Below are positions 35,166 through 44,282 of a stretch of DNA of 64,000 nt, piece by piece (the stretch's first letter is position 1; each line of letters begins with the position of its first letter). The stretch comes from Nitrincola sp048264025 (GTDB lineage Bacteria; Pseudomonadota; Gammaproteobacteria; Pseudomonadales; Balneatricaceae), in the NCBI RefSeq assembly GCF_048264025.1, contig NZ_JBLXDN010000003.1, forward strand, positions 1-64,000. Reading direction: 5' to 3'. The position numbers and the translations under genes were made by a program. The notes under the pieces were generated by a model. The model was given only the letters and a program-made list of their open reading frames with translations, did no database searches and was not told where the DNA came from.

Positions 35166-35540
35166 GTGCTTCACAACTCTCCAAATGGAAATGTACAGAT
35201 TTGTGTCAAGGATGATTTCGCAGACGGTAAACCTGTGAAAGTAGTTTTAAGCTACCTAAGCGACGAGAAGATGAACAAGCTTTTAATACAAGCTGAGCAA
35301 TTGATTAATAAAGCAAAAAAATATGGGGTGTTAGGCTTTAATTGCGAACATTTGGCTTCTGCAATGCTGCATGGTAATCCCTCTAGTGAGCAGCTGCAAG
35401 GTACGGCCTTTGGTGCTGTTGTGGGTTTACTCTTAGCTCACCGGAACCAGTCGAGAAACTCATTAATGTATATGTCCATTGGCGGACTTATCGAGTGTGT
35501 TACTGTTAACGCAGCACGTAAATACGACTATGTTGAATAA
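35166..35540 (+). pseudogene. LRAT-domain (lecithin retinol acyltransferase-like) protein, 5'-truncated
   Basis: Encodes the C-terminal part of an LRAT/NlpC-P60-like hydrolase: a GVLHNSPNGNVQI strand, a roughly 45-residue helical span, then FNCEHLASAMLHG, whose Cys is the family nucleophile, and a hydrophobic tail (AFGAVVGLLLAH). The catalytic His normally lies further N-terminal and is missing. The frame is open back into the right end of the IS256 remnant (35122-35149), so the 5' half was lost at that junction. A GTG at 35166 could allow expression of a fragment. LRAT-like proteins act on acyl or amide bonds; the role here is unknown. Confidence 0.7.
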
Positions 35541-35919
35541 ATTGTAGTAGCGCATACCTCTGCGGACAGCTTCCAGCAAGCAATCATCATGAATCAATTT
35601 GATATTGTTTGAGAAAATTGGTTTTGTGCATACGAAGTTGCCGATCAATTGGTGGTATCAGCCTATGACGCCGCCAGCTATCAACGCTGGCGGTGTCAAT
35701 TAAAAATAATGCTGCACAGTTAGACTGACACTTAACGTCAGCAGACTTTAATCACTGACCTTTTCCGTCATAGCTCACCAGACCGGGGTTCGCTAACATC
35801 CTTGCTACGCATTAGTGTAATGATCTCTGGAGTCAGGTAATCGATCGTGCACACCACAATAATAAAAAAAACGTTGTTTCACATTGGATTATGCCAATGA
35901 GTCACGTTTGGAGCTTGCC
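35541..35919. other. Intergenic region upstream of MCP gene, with strong dyad
   Basis: 379 bases without a supported gene. A 12-bp stem (35667-35678 with 35686-35697, GACGCCGCCAGC against GCTGGCGGTGTC, one G-T pair, 7-base loop) resembles a bidirectional terminator lacking a T-run. The MCP promoter presumably lies near 35850. Confidence 0.5.
35667..35697. terminator. Possible intrinsic terminator / stable hairpin
   Basis: Twelve-bp GC-rich stem, loop TATCAAC; followed by AATTAAAAAT on the plus strand rather than T's, so termination function is uncertain. Confidence 0.4.
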
Positions 35920-37953
35920 GTGAAAAGCTTTTTATACCCTGCTGTTTATCTGATGAACCAACTTAGATATATCTATAAGTTCGGCTTGATCAGTCTGCTG
36001 TTTCTTCTGCCATTATCGGTCATGAGTTATATTCTGATTAGTCAGGCTTATCAGGGGCTCGCTGTCACTGCACTGGAAAAGGAGGGCGTTGTACTTCTGC
36101 AGCAGACTTCCCGATTGATTCAGTCTGCCGAACGTTACCGGGACCTGCGGGCGGTTGAGCACTATCGTGACGTGGCTGATCTTGGCGCTCTAATCGAACA
36201 GCAGCGTATTGAGGTAGTTGAACATCTGCAACCCCTCCAGTCTTCCACATCACCTTTGATTAAACAGGCGCCGATACAGACTAATCTGGATACAGTGGTT
36301 CAGCACTGGCAACGGCTGAGCAGTGAGGGAGCCAGTAACCAGGGTGCGATTGATGCACAGTTTAATGTTTATCATGACTTTGTCAGTGATCTGTTGCGTC
36401 TGCAGCGCTCCATTGCTCAGGTGAGCGGTTTGACCAAGGATCCCAGTGACGCTGTGCTGAATCAGGTTAATCTGGTAGTGCGGGAGCTGTCTTCCGGACT
36501 TGAGCTGATGGGACGAAGTCGCAGCTACGGGGTGTATGCTCTGAATGGCGATTTTATGGAATCCAGTCTCAGTGATCGTCTTAACCTGATTTTTGATGGT
36601 CTTAGCGATGCTCAGCATGATCTGCACCAGGTGATGGCTCAGGCAGTAGAACCGGTTTATGCCAGCGCCCCTGAGCTTGAGCCTTTGGCGATCAGTGCTG
36701 ACGAATCCTTGCTGAAGGTGCGTGACAGAATGGATGAAGAGGTCATCATGGCAATGTCTCTGGAGCTGCCCTGGCAGCAGTATTTCAGCAGCACCAGCCG
36801 AGATATTGATTCCCTGCATCAATTGAGTCAGGTATTACTGCCACAGGTTGATCACCTGCTTGAGCAGCGTCTGCTGGCTGACAGTCGAAAGCTCTATCTG
36901 TTGCTTGTTGCGCTGATCTTTGTGTTGTTGCTGATTATCTACCTGTATTCAGGTTTCTACCTGTCAGTTCAGACTTCGGTCAATCGTATCTGGCACGCCA
37001 GCCGCTGTATTGCTGAAGGGGATATGACTGTACGGGTTAAATCGGAAACACGTGATGAAATGTCAGCACTTACGCTGGAATTCAATCGTATGACCGAACG
37101 GGTGCATAACCTGATCACCGAGGTGCACACAACGGCACAGCAGGTATTTGAAAAAGCGGGGCAGGTGGAGAGTATTTCCATTGAAAGCCGTACCGCCATC
37201 CAGGGGCAGCGTGATGAGACCGAGCAGGTGGCTGTAGCTATGAATCAGATGACACTGTCTGTGGCGGAGGTTTCACGCTTCGGTACAGAAGCGCTGGCTG
37301 CTGCCGTTCAGGCTGATGAGTATACGCACCAGGGACACCAGCAGGTTAGTAGCGTTCTGGCGCGCATCGAGGCGCTGGCTGAAGAGATAGAAAGATCGGT
37401 TGCGGTGATCAACAGTCTGGAGGCGGATAGTCATCAGATCACCCAGGTGCTTGAGGTAATCAAGGGGGTGGCTGACCAAACCAACCTGCTGGCCCTTAAT
37501 GCAGCGATTGAAGCGGCACGAGCCGGTGATCATGGCAGGGGCTTCGCGGTTGTCGCCGATGAGGTGCGAGTCCTGGCCCAGCGTACACACCAGTCAGCTG
37601 AAGATATCGATAAAATGGTAGCAGGGCTGCATCAGGGTGTCAGCGAGTCCGTTAAGGTGATGCAGAGCAGTCAGCAACTGGCAAGGCATACGGTAGAGGA
37701 GTCCGGCAGGGTCGGGGCAGCGTTACAGAGTATTTCTTCGTCTGTGCATACGATTGTAGAGATGAATGAACAGATTTCCAGTGCCTCCGGTGAGCAGGCA
37801 GGTGTTGCCAGTGCGATTGACAACAACATCCTGACGATCAGCGGGGTGAGTGAGCAGACGGCGCAGGGCGCCGATCAGGTGGTGGCTGCAAGCAAGGAGA
37901 TGGCCGCGATGACAGCGCAACTGAAGCAGGTGCTGGGTACGTTTAAGGTTTAA
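35920..37953 (+). CDS. Methyl-accepting chemotaxis protein
   Basis: About 677-residue transmembrane chemoreceptor. TM1 is near 22-45 (FGLISLLFLLPLSVMSYILI), followed by a large periplasmic helical sensor (about 46-325), TM2 with LLLVALIFVLLLIIYLYSGF, and a HAMP domain (near 350-400). The cytoplasmic signalling hairpin carries the canonical tip DQTNLLALNAAIEAARAGDH and onward. The frame is open from TTG 35884, but GTG 35920 has GGAG at good spacing. Its ligand is unknown. The stop overlaps the convergent M24 gene by 11 bases. Confidence 0.92.
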   Translation: MKSFLYPAVYLMNQLRYIYKFGLISLLFLLPLSVMSYILISQAYQGLAVTALEKEGVVLLQQTSRLIQSAERYRDLRAVEHYRDVADLGALIEQQRIEVVEHLQPLQSSTSPLIKQAPIQTNLDTVVQHWQRLSSEGASNQGAIDAQFNVYHDFVSDLLRLQRSIAQVSGLTKDPSDAVLNQVNLVVRELSSGLELMGRSRSYGVYALNGDFMESSLSDRLNLIFDGLSDAQHDLHQVMAQAVEPVYASAPELEPLAISADESLLKVRDRMDEEVIMAMSLELPWQQYFSSTSRDIDSLHQLSQVLLPQVDHLLEQRLLADSRKLYLLLVALIFVLLLIIYLYSGFYLSVQTSVNRIWHASRCIAEGDMTVRVKSETRDEMSALTLEFNRMTERVHNLITEVHTTAQQVFEKAGQVESISIESRTAIQGQRDETEQVAVAMNQMTLSVAEVSRFGTEALAAAVQADEYTHQGHQQVSSVLARIEALAEEIERSVAVINSLEADSHQITQVLEVIKGVADQTNLLALNAAIEAARAGDHGRGFAVVADEVRVLAQRTHQSAEDIDKMVAGLHQGVSESVKVMQSSQQLARHTVEESGRVGAALQSISSSVHTIVEMNEQISSASGEQAGVASAIDNNILTISGVSEQTAQGADQVVAASKEMAAMTAQLKQVLGTFKV

Positions 37954-39145
37954 TCTGGCCACCCCGTTCGTTTATCTGCCAATCATTGTCGGTGATGGCT
38001 ACACCCCCCTTGGCAGTGACCTGCACTGTGTCACTGAGACCAATACCCCACTCCCCAGGCAGGCGTAGACACAGGGGGAGGTGGAATACCATGTTTTCCT
38101 CAAAACGGCGGGTGAGGCCACGTGCGATATAGCCGGTGCCTTCAACCCAGCTGGGAGGGAACTGCGCGCCTACCGAGTAGCCGAATACGCCAGAGAAAAA
38201 TACCCGATCCGCATAGGGTGCAAGGGCCGCTTCGGCAGCCTGGGCAGCATCATCAAAGGTATTGCCTGGGTACATGGTTTCTTTCAGGGCGGCATAGAGG
38301 CTTCGGCACACTTCTGCGACCTGATGCATCTGTGTCGTGGCTCTGCCCGCAACGGCGGTGCGCATCATCGGTGCGGTATAGCGCTGGTAGGCTGAACCAA
38401 ATTCAAGGAAAACCGGGTCACCTGCTTCAATAACTGTGCGTTTATGATTGACGTGTATCACGCTGATGCGCTGACCGCTGGTCACGATCGGCTGCAGGCT
38501 CATGAACTCGCTGCCCGCCGCGAGCAGGGCACGTGATCCCTCGGCAGCTACCTCATTGTCAGTGATGCCGGGCTCGATGATAGCCTCGGCAGCTCGTAAT
38601 CCGATTGCTGTGATGCGTGCGCTCTCGCGCAGGCAGTTCAGCTCGGCTGCGCTTTTTACCAGGCGCTGACTATCCAGCAATGCGCCGCCATCATTGTGAA
38701 AGCGTGCTTTGCCCAGGCGGTCTAACAGGGGTTGAATGATGGTGTAGCGCAAACCGGCAAAATACACATCCAAGCCTATATGCTGGCAGGGTGACAGCAA
38801 GGCCAGCAAAGGCTCGATGACTTCGTCGATATCTTCCCAGCGATAACCGATGATCTCGTCCACCCTTGCGGTAACAACGGCCGGGCCGGTCTCAATCGAC
38901 GGTACCTGCAGGACCACACGTTCAGCCGTGACCAGTAACGCGGTATGCACGGAGACCTCAAAGGTGTGATAGCCGGTCAGGTAGAAAATATCGGCAGGAT
39001 CGGTCAACAACAGGGCATCACGTCCGGCTTCAGTCATCAGGGCTCGGGTGCGTGCCAAACGGAGACTTAATTCATCAGCCGGGAAGGGGAGCTCGCTGCC
39101 TCCCAGGGTTTTGGCTAAAGCGTGGCGGTAAGCGTGGAAATCCAT
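37943..39145 (-). CDS. M24-fold (Xaa-Pro peptidase/creatinase/ectoine-hydrolase-like) protein
   Basis: 400 residues: a creatinase N-terminal domain (about 1-160; LLLTDPADIFYLTGYHTFEV) and a pita-bread domain (about 165-395; VKSAAELNCLRESARIT). The metal-binding segments differ from true aminopeptidases: where these have D-x-G and YxSDxTRT, this protein reads FLEFGSAYQRYTAPMMRT, without the two aspartates. The late region LRLPGEWGIGLSDTVQV keeps the fold pattern. This resembles creatinase or DoeA/EutD ectoine hydrolase more than a peptidase. Transcribed alone, convergent with the MCP gene. Confidence 0.75.
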   Translation of the reverse strand: MDFHAYRHALAKTLGGSELPFPADELSLRLARTRALMTEAGRDALLLTDPADIFYLTGYHTFEVSVHTALLVTAERVVLQVPSIETGPAVVTARVDEIIGYRWEDIDEVIEPLLALLSPCQHIGLDVYFAGLRYTIIQPLLDRLGKARFHNDGGALLDSQRLVKSAAELNCLRESARITAIGLRAAEAIIEPGITDNEVAAEGSRALLAAGSEFMSLQPIVTSGQRISVIHVNHKRTVIEAGDPVFLEFGSAYQRYTAPMMRTAVAGRATTQMHQVAEVCRSLYAALKETMYPGNTFDDAAQAAEAALAPYADRVFFSGVFGYSVGAQFPPSWVEGTGYIARGLTRRFEENMVFHLPLCLRLPGEWGIGLSDTVQVTAKGGVAITDNDWQINERGGQIKP

Positions 39146-39345
39146 GGTAGTCTCCGGAGTTAATAAGGGATTACCTCAGTGTAGGATCAAAACTATTTGT
39201 CTGTGTGTAATAGACGGGACGGGCACCTACAAGCCTTATTTTTCTTTTGTAAAACCATCTGATAAGGTTTTGATTTATAATGATCTGAAGGTTTTTATTT
39301 TTGCCCTTTTAAGGTGCCTGGAAGCATAGTAAGGTAATGATATAA

Positions 39346-39825
39346 ATGAAAAAATTATCGGTTTTATTTGTCTGTCTGGGGAATATCTGCCGTTCACCCA
39401 CCGCTCAGGGGGTTTTTGAGGCTAAGTTGGTAGCTGCGGGTCTGCATAATCAGGTCAGCGTGGATTCAGCAGGCACAGCGGCCTGGCATGTCGGTAAAGC
39501 TCCCGACCGGCGCAGCCAGCAAGTGGCCGCACAGCGTGGCTATGATCTCAGTCTGCTTCGAGCACGCCAGGCTACGCGAGAGGATTTTGAACAGTTTGAT
39601 TATGTATTGGCGATGGATGCGGATAATCTGACAGACTTACGGGTGCTGGAACCCGCCCACTATAAGGGCGTGCTTTCGTTGTTTCTGGAGTATGCCTTTC
39701 CGGGGGCGTCGCGTGGGGTACCTGACCCTTACTACTCACAGGGTGATGCGGGTTTTCATGAAGTGGTTGATCTGATAGAAGCTGCATCAGACGGACTGAT
39801 TAAGGTATTAAAAGAACGCCTGTAG
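39346..39825 (+). CDS. Low-molecular-weight protein-tyrosine phosphatase
   Basis: 159 residues with the P-loop VCLGNICRSPTAQ (Cys10 to Arg16, C-x5-R) and the general-acid motif VPDPYY near residue 125. Hydrolyses phosphotyrosine, or may use low-molecular-weight substrates. It lies outside any polysaccharide operon, so it is not obviously a Wzb partner. The ATG at 39346 is the only sensible start. Confidence 0.92.
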   Translation: MKKLSVLFVCLGNICRSPTAQGVFEAKLVAAGLHNQVSVDSAGTAAWHVGKAPDRRSQQVAAQRGYDLSLLRARQATREDFEQFDYVLAMDADNLTDLRVLEPAHYKGVLSLFLEYAFPGASRGVPDPYYSQGDAGFHEVVDLIEAASDGLIKVLKERL

Positions 39826-39830
39826 CCATT

Positions 39831-39848
39831 ATAAACTCTCGAGTTTAT
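39831..39848. promoter_or_regulatory. Perfect operator-like dyad
   Basis: ATAAACTC-TC-GAGTTTAT, perfect 8-bp arms with a 2-base spacer, between the phosphatase stop and the ABM-domain gene. The geometry suits a dimeric regulator; the spacer is too short for an RNA hairpin using all pairs. Confidence 0.45.
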
Positions 39849-39901
39849 CGAATTCAGCTAGAATTTAAATGATTTCGACAAACTGCAAATACGGAGTCCT
39901 G

Positions 39902-40222
39902 ATGCTTTATCTGTTTGAGGTGCATATTAAACCTGGCTACACCGCCGAAGATTATGCTGATGCCTGGGTACGGGCCAGTGAGTTGATACAGCAGGCACCT
40001 GGAGCACGTGGTACGCGTCTGCATCGCAAGCTGGATGATCCTAAAGTACTGATTGCCATTGCTGAGTGGGACACTAAAGCTGATCGTGATGCCATGGAGC
40101 GTCAGCATAGTCCTGAGATTGCCGCGATTATTCGCAGTGCGGCACCCTTTTGCGAGATTCGCCCGATCGGTGAGTTTGATGAGGCTGAGTGGGTGGTGTT
40201 ACCACCCGCTTCCGAGCAGTAA
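39902..40222 (+). CDS. Antibiotic biosynthesis monooxygenase (ABM)-domain protein
   Basis: 106-residue dimeric alpha-beta barrel protein: MLYLFEVHIKPGYTAEDYAD begins the first strand, and IAIAEWDTKADRDAM and the helix after it complete the ferredoxin-like fold. ABM proteins include heme-degrading and quinol monooxygenases, but many are of unknown function. The frame is open from 39869; ATG 39902 with GGAG five bases upstream is chosen. Confidence 0.8.
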   Translation: MLYLFEVHIKPGYTAEDYADAWVRASELIQQAPGARGTRLHRKLDDPKVLIAIAEWDTKADRDAMERQHSPEIAAIIRSAAPFCEIRPIGEFDEAEWVVLPPASEQ

Positions 40223-40260
40223 TTATTTTCGAACCTATTCAAAAAATCGCTTTAGGTCCT

Positions 40261-40288
40261 CTTGAAAGCGACTTCTCCCGCCCTTATT
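40261..40288 (+). promoter_or_regulatory. Sigma-32-type heat-shock promoter of hsp20
   Basis: CTTGAAA (40261-40267), 13-base spacer, CCCTTATT (40281-40288), close to the RpoH consensus CTTGAAA-N(11-16)-CCCCATNT. It lies 65 bases before the small heat-shock gene. Confidence 0.75.
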
Positions 40289-40352
40289 CAAACTACTGAA
40301 AGGGCGAGACACCTGTCTGCCCTGATTCGTGTGAAACAGGAGGACTCAGATC

Positions 40353-40790
40353 ATGGCTATTACCCGTTATGAACCCTGGAGCTTGCTTAGACAGTTGCAA
40401 AAAGAGCTGGAGTTGAATCGCGATGAAAACACCGAGGAAAGCTCCATAGCGACTGCCGAATGGGCACCCACGGTCGATATTAAAGAAGAGAGTGACAAGT
40501 TTGTCATTTTTGCCGATATTCCGGGTGTTATGCCGGAAGATATCGAAGTCAGCATGGAAGCGGGTGTACTGACTGTCAAGGGGCAAAAAGAATCGGAAAG
40601 CAAAACCGAAAAAGATGGTTACAAGCGTGTTGAGCGCAGTTTTGGTTCTTTCCATCGACGCTTCAGTTTGCCTGATTCGGCAAACGGTGATGCAATCCAT
40701 GCCAAATGTAAACACGGCGTGCTGGAGATTACTATTCCCAAGCGTGAAGCAGTGCAGCCAAAGCGCATTCAGGTAGCATCAGAAGAGTAG
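40353..40790 (+). CDS. Small heat-shock protein, Hsp20/alpha-crystallin family
   Basis: 145-residue ATP-independent holdase that binds unfolding proteins. The alpha-crystallin domain (about 38-130) has WAPTVDIKEESDKFVIFADI, a GVLTVKGQKESE strand pair, RSFGSFHRRFSLP and the GVLEITIPK signature with the C-terminal IxI-like tail (RIQV). GGAGG precedes the ATG by ten bases. A sigma-32-type promoter lies upstream and a terminator-like hairpin downstream, so it is a single-gene heat-shock unit. Confidence 0.92.
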   Translation: MAITRYEPWSLLRQLQKELELNRDENTEESSIATAEWAPTVDIKEESDKFVIFADIPGVMPEDIEVSMEAGVLTVKGQKESESKTEKDGYKRVERSFGSFHRRFSLPDSANGDAIHAKCKHGVLEITIPKREAVQPKRIQVASEE

Positions 40791-40828
40791 TTATTCTATA
40801 TTGTAAAGAGTGAAGAAAAACGCTTAAT

Positions 40829-40859
40829 AAACGGGTGGTTATTAATAAACTACCCGTTT
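40829..40859 (+). terminator. Probable terminator after hsp20
   Basis: Stem AAACGGGTGG/CTACCCGTTT (9 of 10 pairs), 11-base AT-rich loop, followed by CTATTC; weak T-run. It could act in both directions because of the A-rich 5' flank. Confidence 0.55.
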
Positions 40860-41041
40860 CTATTCGTAAGTCTGTCCGCAACAAAAGACGTTTCCGCAAT
40901 GCAGCGATGTATAATTTCCCGTATGATAACTAAAAGCACTATAGGGTAATATTGTCGACATATTCCACCATAGGTGAATAGTTTGTGTCGCTGGACGCTT
41001 TATAATTCCAACTATCTTATTGGGAAAGGGTGAGGATCGAA

Positions 41042-42532
41042 ATGACCGCAAGAACAGCAGATGTTTTGCTTGTTGGGGCTGGTGCAATGAGCGCCACTCT
41101 GGGTGTAATGCTTAAGCAGTTGGATCCGTCTATCAAGATTATAATGGTTGAGCGACTGGATCATGTTGCTCAAGAAAGTACCGATGGCTGGAATAATGCC
41201 GGTACCGGCCATGCCGCCTATTGTGAGCTGAACTACACACCGAAAAAGCCCGACGGCTCCATTGACACCACCAAAGCTTTCAATATCAATGCGGCGTTTG
41301 AACAAAGTCTACAGTTCTGGTCCTTTCTGGTTGAACAGAAAGCCTTACCCAATCCAAGTCATTTTATTAATACCGCGCCTCACTGCAGTTTTGTCTGGGG
41401 TGAAGAAAACGTTGCCTTTTTACGCCAACGTCATCAGTTGCTATCAGCCCATCCGATGTTTGCGGACATGGAATACAGTGAAGATCGGGATGTGATCAGT
41501 CGCTGGATGCCGTTGGTGATGCAGAACCGCAAAGCTGGTGAGCCGGTGGCGGCTACGCGGGTACCTTACGGCACAGACGTGAATTTTGGTGATCTTAGCC
41601 GTTTAATGGTGGATTACCTGGGACATCAGCCGGATTTTGATCTGCTGGTAGCCCATAACGTTAATTCTCTGGTTAAACAACCTGATGGACGTTGGTTGGT
41701 ACAAGCGCAAAACAAAGCCGATGGTCATATAACACCGATTACAGCAAATTTCGTGTTCCTGGGCGCTGGTGGCGGGGCGCTGCCGCTGTTGCAGAAAACC
41801 GGCATTGCAGAAGGCCATGGTTATGGTGGCTTCCCCGTGAGTGGCCAGTGGCTGGTCTGTACCAAGCCTGAAATTGTTGAGCAGCATCATGCCAAGGTGT
41901 ATGGCAAGGCGCCGTTGGGTGCGCCACCCATGTCGGTTCCACACCTGGATACCCGGATCATGAATGGTAAAAAATCGCTGTTGTTCGGGCCTTTTGCCGG
42001 GTTTACTACCAAGTTCCTCAAATACGGCTCTTACATGGATCTGATCAAGTCTATTAAGCCCAGCAATATCGGTCCGATTATGTCGGTCGGTATGAAAAAT
42101 ATGGATCTGACCCGTTATTTGATCAGTGAGTCGCTACAATCGCATGAATCACGTGTTAAGGCCTTGAAGAACTTCTTTCCTGACGTCAGTGCAGATGACT
42201 GGGAGTTGTCTATTGCCGGTCAGCGTGTACAGATTATCAAAAAAGACCCTACTGGTGGCGGAAAGCTCGAATTTGGTACCGAAGTCATCGTATCAGCAGA
42301 CGGCAGCATGACCGCTTTGCTGGGTGCGTCACCCGGGGCGTCTACCGCGGTTCAGGCCATGCTGACCATTTTGGAGCGCAGTTTCGGCGACAAGCTGAAA
42401 ACACCAGAGTGGCAGGCTAAGTTGAAAGAGATGATCCCGTCTTATGGTGAATCTTTGATCGATAATACCGAATTACTCAACAGCGTGCGTCAGCGTACCT
42501 TGAGCGTGTTGCAGTTAAATCGTCAATCCTGA
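41042..42532 (+). CDS. mqo: Malate:quinone oxidoreductase
   Basis: About 496 residues, normal Mqo length. FAD-binding VLLVGAGAMSATLGVMLKQL (near 8-27) opens the protein; STDGWNNAGTGHAAYCELNY is a strong Mqo signature, and the C-terminal LGASPGASTAVQAML binds FAD. It oxidises L-malate to oxaloacetate at the membrane and passes electrons to the quinone pool in the TCA cycle. ATG 41042 with GAGG seven bases upstream is preferred over GTG 41030. Followed by a strong terminator. Confidence 0.95.
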   Translation: MTARTADVLLVGAGAMSATLGVMLKQLDPSIKIIMVERLDHVAQESTDGWNNAGTGHAAYCELNYTPKKPDGSIDTTKAFNINAAFEQSLQFWSFLVEQKALPNPSHFINTAPHCSFVWGEENVAFLRQRHQLLSAHPMFADMEYSEDRDVISRWMPLVMQNRKAGEPVAATRVPYGTDVNFGDLSRLMVDYLGHQPDFDLLVAHNVNSLVKQPDGRWLVQAQNKADGHITPITANFVFLGAGGGALPLLQKTGIAEGHGYGGFPVSGQWLVCTKPEIVEQHHAKVYGKAPLGAPPMSVPHLDTRIMNGKKSLLFGPFAGFTTKFLKYGSYMDLIKSIKPSNIGPIMSVGMKNMDLTRYLISESLQSHESRVKALKNFFPDVSADDWELSIAGQRVQIIKKDPTGGGKLEFGTEVIVSADGSMTALLGASPGASTAVQAMLTILERSFGDKLKTPEWQAKLKEMIPSYGESLIDNTELLNSVRQRTLSVLQLNRQS

Positions 42533-42547
42533 TTCAGACCGCTTATG

Positions 42548-42588
42548 TCTGGAGTCACCACTAATATGGTGGCTCCAGATGTCTTTAT
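42548..42588 (+). terminator. Rho-independent terminator after mqo
   Basis: 13-bp stem (TCTGGAGTCACCA with TGGTGGCTCCAGA, one T-G pair), loop CTAATA, followed by TGTCTTTATT. Confidence 0.75.
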
Positions 42589-42716
42589 TACATTAGATCC
42601 CTTGCATGTTTTTGCTTGCTTGCATATTCTCCACTTTGTTCTAAGTTAATAACAATATCCCTTTATATTCAGTGCTTTTATTTCAATAAACTGCCTTTAG
42701 CAACGGAACGTGTCCT

Positions 42717-44282
42717 ATGGATAACGACTCAGTCATTAGTGGGAAAGAGCGTAGCTTTCCCGAAGATCAACAACTCATCTCTTCGACCAATGCTGAGAGT
42801 GTTATCCGTGACTGTAATGATAACTTTGTTGCTATCAGCGGCTACTCGCGTGAAGAACTGATTGGTAAGCCGCATAACATAGTGCGCCATCCAGACATGC
42901 CCGCCGAGGCATTTAAAGGGTTATGGAGCTATATCCGCCGGGGTAAACCCTGGATGGGCATGGTGAAAAATCGTTGTAAGAACGGTGATTATTACTGGGT
43001 GGATGCCTATATCACGCCAATATTTAACCAGGGCAAAATCACCGGCTTTGAGTCCGTTCGTCGTAAACCGCACCGGGATGATATAGCACGTGCCGAAAAA
43101 CTCTACGCGCGTCTTCGAGCAGGCAAAGGTGTACCCAAATATCGTTACCTGCGTAAACGGGAAATCAGTATTTTACTGGGAGCTTCCGCGGTCGCGGCAT
43201 TATTGGGAGCGGTGTTACAAAGTGCAGGTGTGGGATCACTTTGGCTAGCGGCTGTACTGGGTGCACTGATTGGTTATGCCGGTATCTGGTTTAGCTCGCG
43301 CCAGGATATGAGAAATCTGTTGGCGATTATGCCTCACGCCTTCAGGGATGATGCAGCTATATTGAGTTATACAGACGATTCGGGTTTGTATGGCCAAATA
43401 AAAATGTCTATTCGCAGTGATGCGGCCCACCTTAATACAGTGATTACTCGTTTGGAACATGGTGCTCAAGAGGTGGCTGTACAGGCATCAGAAGCGCATT
43501 TGCTGTCGACTCAGGCAACGCAAGGTATTCGAGATCAGCAGACTGAAACTGAACTGGTCGCGACAGCCATGCATGAAATGACGGCGACTATCGCCGAGGT
43601 TTCAGGACATGTACAGGAGACTGCGACGCAAGCGGATCATGTCGATCAAATGGCCCGACAGGGGCAACAGGTAGCAGAGCAGACGCAGGCTTCGGTTATT
43701 CAGTTGCAGCGTAAAGTGCGTGAGATTTCCGCGGCAGTAACAACCTTGTCTGAAGCATCACAACAAATTGCCGGTACAACAGATCTGATTGAAAAAATTG
43801 CTGAGCAGACTAATCTATTGGCACTGAATGCGGCGATTGAGGCCGCTCGTGCAGGTGATCAAGGGCGTGGCTTTTCGGTGGTTGCAGATGAGGTGCGTCA
43901 ATTGGCATTTCGTACACGTGAGTCTACTGGTCAGATTCAGTCTACTATCAATGAACTGCAGCAGAAGGCTAAAGCGGCGCAGGTGTTGGCCAGTGAAGGT
44001 GAGCAAGATGCTGAATCAGCCGCCACAGAAATGGATCGGACGCAGGAAACCCTGACAGAAATATCGGGCTCGGTGTCCTCTATCGCCGGCATGACGGTAC
44101 AGATGGCGGCCGCCATTGAAGAGCAAGCCAGCGTGGCAGAGAGCATTAACCAGCAGGTGGTGAATATCAACAATCTGGCCGCGCATAGTATGGAAAAGGG
44201 CACGGCCGCCTCCGAGCGCAGTAAGTCACTGGAGGTTACGGCCGAGAAGCTTTATGAGCTGGTAGAGCGCTTCAAGCGCTGA
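42717..44282 (+). CDS. PAS-domain methyl-accepting chemotaxis protein (Aer-like)
   Basis: 521 residues. An N-terminal PAS domain (about 20-115; SGYSREELIGKPHNIVRHPD) resembles the Aer redox/oxygen sensor fold. Two closely spaced membrane segments follow (about 148-195; ILLGASAVAALLGAV and WLAAVLGALIGYAGIWF), then the signalling domain with the tip EQTNLLALNAAIEAARAGDQ. Probably mediates energy or aerotaxis. FAD binding is not provable from sequence. The last 31 bases overlap the convergent copA. Confidence 0.9.
   Translation: MDNDSVISGKERSFPEDQQLISSTNAESVIRDCNDNFVAISGYSREELIGKPHNIVRHPDMPAEAFKGLWSYIRRGKPWMGMVKNRCKNGDYYWVDAYITPIFNQGKITGFESVRRKPHRDDIARAEKLYARLRAGKGVPKYRYLRKREISILLGASAVAALLGAVLQSAGVGSLWLAAVLGALIGYAGIWFSSRQDMRNLLAIMPHAFRDDAAILSYTDDSGLYGQIKMSIRSDAAHLNTVITRLEHGAQEVAVQASEAHLLSTQATQGIRDQQTETELVATAMHEMTATIAEVSGHVQETATQADHVDQMARQGQQVAEQTQASVIQLQRKVREISAAVTTLSEASQQIAGTTDLIEKIAEQTNLLALNAAIEAARAGDQGRGFSVVADEVRQLAFRTRESTGQIQSTINELQQKAKAAQVLASEGEQDAESAATEMDRTQETLTEISGSVSSIAGMTVQMAAAIEEQASVAESINQQVVNINNLAAHSMEKGTAASERSKSLEVTAEKLYELVERFKR

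Noticed and set aside
36250..36822. 190-codon minus-strand ORF inside the MCP gene
   Set aside because: No family resemblance, and the MCP frame is clearly real over the same bases.
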